Below are positions 61,001 through 64,000 of a DNA stretch of 64,000 bases, piece after piece. Positions within the stretch are counted from its first letter, which is position 1. The number at the start of each line of letters is the position of its first letter. A model generated the notes under the pieces. It was given only the letters and a program-made list of their open reading frames with translations, searched no databases and was not told the DNA's origin. Position numbers and translations under genes: made by a program. The DNA lies in contig NW_025062479.1 in the NCBI RefSeq assembly GCF_000002995.4, forward strand, positions 11,265,721 through 11,329,720. The letters are read 5' to 3'. This stretch comes from Brugia malayi. Its lineage: Eukaryota; Nematoda; Chromadorea; Rhabditida; Onchocercidae.

Positions 61001-63142
61001 CTTCTCTCAGTCGTACAATCAATATGGTTTAAAAATTGGAAATTCTCACTTCAAAATTAGTAAGAATATTTTGTAGGCTATTTCATCTACTTAACAGTTT
61101 GCTTATTTGATATTATTTTATTTGTATATGTGAAAAATTTATGTAATAGTGAAAATTGTATTAAATTATTTGCTGCATCAAATACTATGATAACTGAAAT
61201 AAGAACTGATATGCATACAATTCACAAAACTATACTACACATAATTATAAATAAAAAATTTTAAATGACAAAAAGTACACAAGAAGGGGTAAAACTTTGC
61301 TATCGTATTTAAATTCTACATTTTTATGATTGTATATGAGATCGTCTAGTAGAATCATCCGAAATTCGTTCATTCATTGTTGAAAAGTGGAAATATTCAC
61401 TCATTACATTTGCATTTCTGGAATACTTAAGCTAGAAAATAAACAGATACTTTCAAAACAAGTAATCAACATTTGAAACAACCATTTTAACATGAAAAAG
61501 CTGAAAAATAATAAATGCTAATTAAAATGAGTAACTAAAGTTTTGTAGCAAAAAAAATTGCATACAATCTCGAATTGCAATCATTTTTTTCTATCATTTC
61601 TAGAGAAAATCCAAAATGAAATAAAAACTAAATTTGAGGAAATACAATAAAATAAACTTTCCAAAACATAGAATTAGTGTTACTTAATGATTTGAAATAA
61701 AGCACTGGGAAAATATAATGAACAATAAAATGAACTGAAGAAAAGAAAATACAAAACTAGAGGAATTTATAAATACAGATGTCGACATTTAGATAAGTAC
61801 AATATGGGTGATTGAAAGAAGAGTAAGAGAGTAACAAAACGAAAAATAAAATGAAAACAATATTTTAGGAAAAAAAAAAGAAAAAAATTGGGTGAGAATG
61901 ACTGAGATATAATATAACTACTACAACTACAATAACTACTGTTGGTACAGCTGCTATCGTTGTTAGTGGTAAACGATAGCGCTGATGTGAACATATGAAA
62001 AGAAGACAAAAGGTTGATCGCTTCAAATTAAAAAAAAAAAAAGTAATAGAAACCTGCTGGCAACATGTTCAATCATGACAGCAGAAAACGTTAGACTGTA
62101 AGAAACAATGACAATTGCTTTTTCTAAGACATACATATACATTCAATTCATATATGAAATCAAAACCAACGCTAAGGACTGGAAACTTCACCAAAATGCA
62201 AAATGGCGACATATGATACAAAGGAGAGAAAAAAAAAAAAAAAAAAGGGGAACGATGAGAGGACAGTTATAGACCTATACAATCAAACAGACAAAAAAAT
62301 CATCACTTTAAAATATTATTTCAAAATTTTATCACATGAATGACTTACCTTTCAATTCTCCTAAAAACTCTTTTTATTCATTGCTATTATTTGAAAAAAA
62401 AAAAGAAAAAAAGAAGGAAAAACCCTTCCAAATAGCAAATTCCTGAAGGTGTAAAATGATTCATAATTACATTACAATTCTCAATAATTTGTAATATTTG
62501 TACTGAGATATTAAAATCGACATGAAAGCCTTGCAATAAATTACGATCCAAAAAAAGAGATTAACAATTTGGGCAATTACTTTTCTTTTTTTAAATTCAG
62601 TGGGTTTCGTTTGAATTAGAAAAACATCTGTCAAATTTTTAAAATGAAAGCAAAAAACTAGAAAATTTGATTTTGGTGATTATGATATTTGGATTCATTC
62701 AAATATCCTATATAATCAACTGCCAATATATCCGGTTTACTCGTTAGTAGAGTGCAAATATGATTAAAATTTAGTGTGAAATATTTATTAGAAATTTGTG
62801 AATAATGACAAAGAAATTCACCGAAGATTATTTTTAAATAGAGAAAGAAGTTTTTCAGTGCAGATTTCCAGAGATGAAAGAAGTGAGGAGATAAAAAATT
62901 GGAATCAATGGTTGATATTGGTTCCATTCATCCACTTTACTGCTTCTTGTTATAACCCATTCGTTTTTACATTTGACTAAATAAATTCCTGTATGAATGT
63001 TTCACTGAAGCAATGATCTACAAAACAGCAAAAGCTGGCTATGTGTTTAGTTACGCTGCAATGTGTTATGCTTCTTCAATAACTGTTTCATACATTTTCT
63101 CCAGCTGTAAGCTGTCAACTTACAAAAAATTTCTTACAGATT
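58027..63142. other. AT-rich intergenic DNA
   Basis: Presumed promoter of the Ig gene at the left end. Otherwise A/T homopolymers (59220, 59830-59850, 60378, 60450-60470, 62220-62250), a TA microsatellite at about 60212-60228, and a small inverted repeat (GCTATCGTT / AACGATAGC near 61954-61980). Open frames at 59075, 61767 and 62658 are Phe/Ser/Ile-rich with no motifs. No gene supported. Confidence 0.5.
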
Positions 63143-63577
63143 ATGCCTGACTCATCGAGAAAAACCAATTACCCTAATTATTCGATAGGTAAATAAAACA
63201 AAAAAAATTGCAAAGCCAATATGATGAACAATAGTACTATTTCCCAAAAAGCTTATATTCTTAGATTCGAAATTATATTCATTGCTTTAAACTGTTGAGA
63301 AAACAATTTCAAAATTACCCATTTTTCTTTTACAACTTAAATTTGAATTTTATAAAATACAAGAAATTAAACAGCAGGGAGAAAAAGTATTCGTAAAAAT
63401 ATGATCAGTTAACTAACGACAGAACGTTGTGTGATATTCTTCGTCCTTCATCTTGCTAATTGCATCTGTATCCATGAGGAAAATTTAGACTATCCACAGG
63501 AACATAAATGGGCAATGCTGAAAAATGTTCGACTAAATATTTTCACGCCACCGAAAAATGGCTTTCGAGTACCTTAA
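63143..63577 (+). CDS. Small secreted or membrane-anchored protein, hypothetical
   Basis: Exon 1 (63143-63188) starts 3 nt after TTTCTTACAG, a trans-splice-like acceptor, and reads MPDSSRKTNYPNYSI to a GTAAAT donor in phase 1. Exon 2 starts at 63423 after ACGACAG in phase 1 and reads RCVIFFVLHLANCICIHEEN, LDYPQEHKWAMLKNVRLNIF, TPPKNGF to a stop at 63575-63577; total 66 residues. The hydrophobic stretch VIFFVLHLANCICI would be a signal peptide or anchor after a 16-residue polar N-terminus. Alternatively exon 2 ends at a GTACCT donor after 63568 and the gene continues past the window. No family recognised. Confidence 0.4.
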
Positions 63578-64000
63578 AAAACTTACACCGTCGAAAATAG
63601 ATTAAACTAATGATCAATAACAACTGATATTCTTATGCACTATGTAAAAAAATGTTTCATATCTTCTTCATCATCAACCAGTTCTATAGTTAAAAAACTA
63701 CTATTTATGGAAATATCATTATTAAGGAGAAAACATCAGTTTGAATTCTTTTTGAAACAAATACCATAAATTTAAGTTTGATTCTTTTTTTTTTTTTTAT
63801 TCTTAAGGAAAAAAAAGAACCAATGGCGAAAAGAACTCAACAACTGAGAGATTAGGAAATAAGTAAGATTGATTGGGAGTTCTTTTTTTTTTTGAAAAGA
63901 TGTTTACGCAATTACACATGATGAATGAACAGTTTGCCATGATGAAAATCTATCAACAGCATTAATTTGATTATCACTAACAGTCATTACTTCTTTTAAA
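63578..64000. other. Right edge, nothing supported
   Basis: AT-rich with a T run at 63786-63800; would be 3' UTR or intron of the preceding small gene. Confidence 0.4.

Noticed and set aside
62658..62927. 89-codon minus-strand frame
   Set aside because: No start context, splice signal or motif; Phe/Leu/Ile-rich like other chance frames nearby.

Overview
The window is eukaryotic and looks like a nematode genome, probably a filarial/spirurid-type (clade III) worm. It is very AT-rich with long A and T homopolymers. Genes are broken into 30-800 nt exons by GT-AG introns whose acceptors are mostly TTTTCAG-like. Several first exons lie just after an unpaired TTTCAG, as expected for spliced-leader trans-splicing. 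A short terminal exon encodes KR-RNKFEFIRF-G-RR, which matches the nematode neuropeptide FLP-12. There are no bacterial, plasmid, phage or CRISPR features and no tRNA that I could recognise. The species call is inference.

Layout, left to right. (1) 0-9 kb: the last exon of flp-12 (+), then a ten-exon single-pass membrane protein (+) with the MNNL/DSL layout of Notch ligands; its MNNL part is interrupted in two places. (2) 11.5-14.5 kb: a complete SIRT7-type sirtuin on the minus strand. (3) 16.1-17.1 kb: exon-like blocks on both strands that I cannot identify. (4) 17.4-20.5 kb: a complete seven-exon Caprin-family RNA-binding protein (+) with a long 3' UTR. (5) 27.3-35.9 kb: a six-exon protein (+) joining a helical N-terminal domain, a Ser/Ala-rich linker and two C2H2 zinc fingers. 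(6) 40.0-43.1 kb: minus-strand exon-like blocks of unknown function. (7) 43.4-45.5 kb: a four-transmembrane protein (+) that resembles TMEM127, followed by a small membrane-protein gene (46.6-47.4 kb, +). (8) 49.2-58.0 kb: a minus-strand immunoglobulin-superfamily cell-surface protein with four Ig-like domains, one transmembrane helix and a short tail with possible alternative ends. (9) 58-63 kb: mostly empty AT-rich DNA, then a small two-exon gene (+) at the right edge.

The genes do not form a pathway. Several are typical of nervous-system or cell-contact biology (FLP neuropeptide, Notch-type ligand, Ig adhesion protein, zinc-finger factor); others are housekeeping (sirtuin, Caprin). Composition alternates: 11.5-21.9 kb and about 40-47.5 kb are balanced and almost free of homopolymers even in introns, while the rest is rich in A/T tracts and microsatellites.

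Exon boundaries were derived by eye from splice consensus plus reading-phase continuity. No homology search was run, so family calls rest on remembered motifs. In the balanced regions almost any frame looks protein-like, so the unnamed candidates there carry low confidence.
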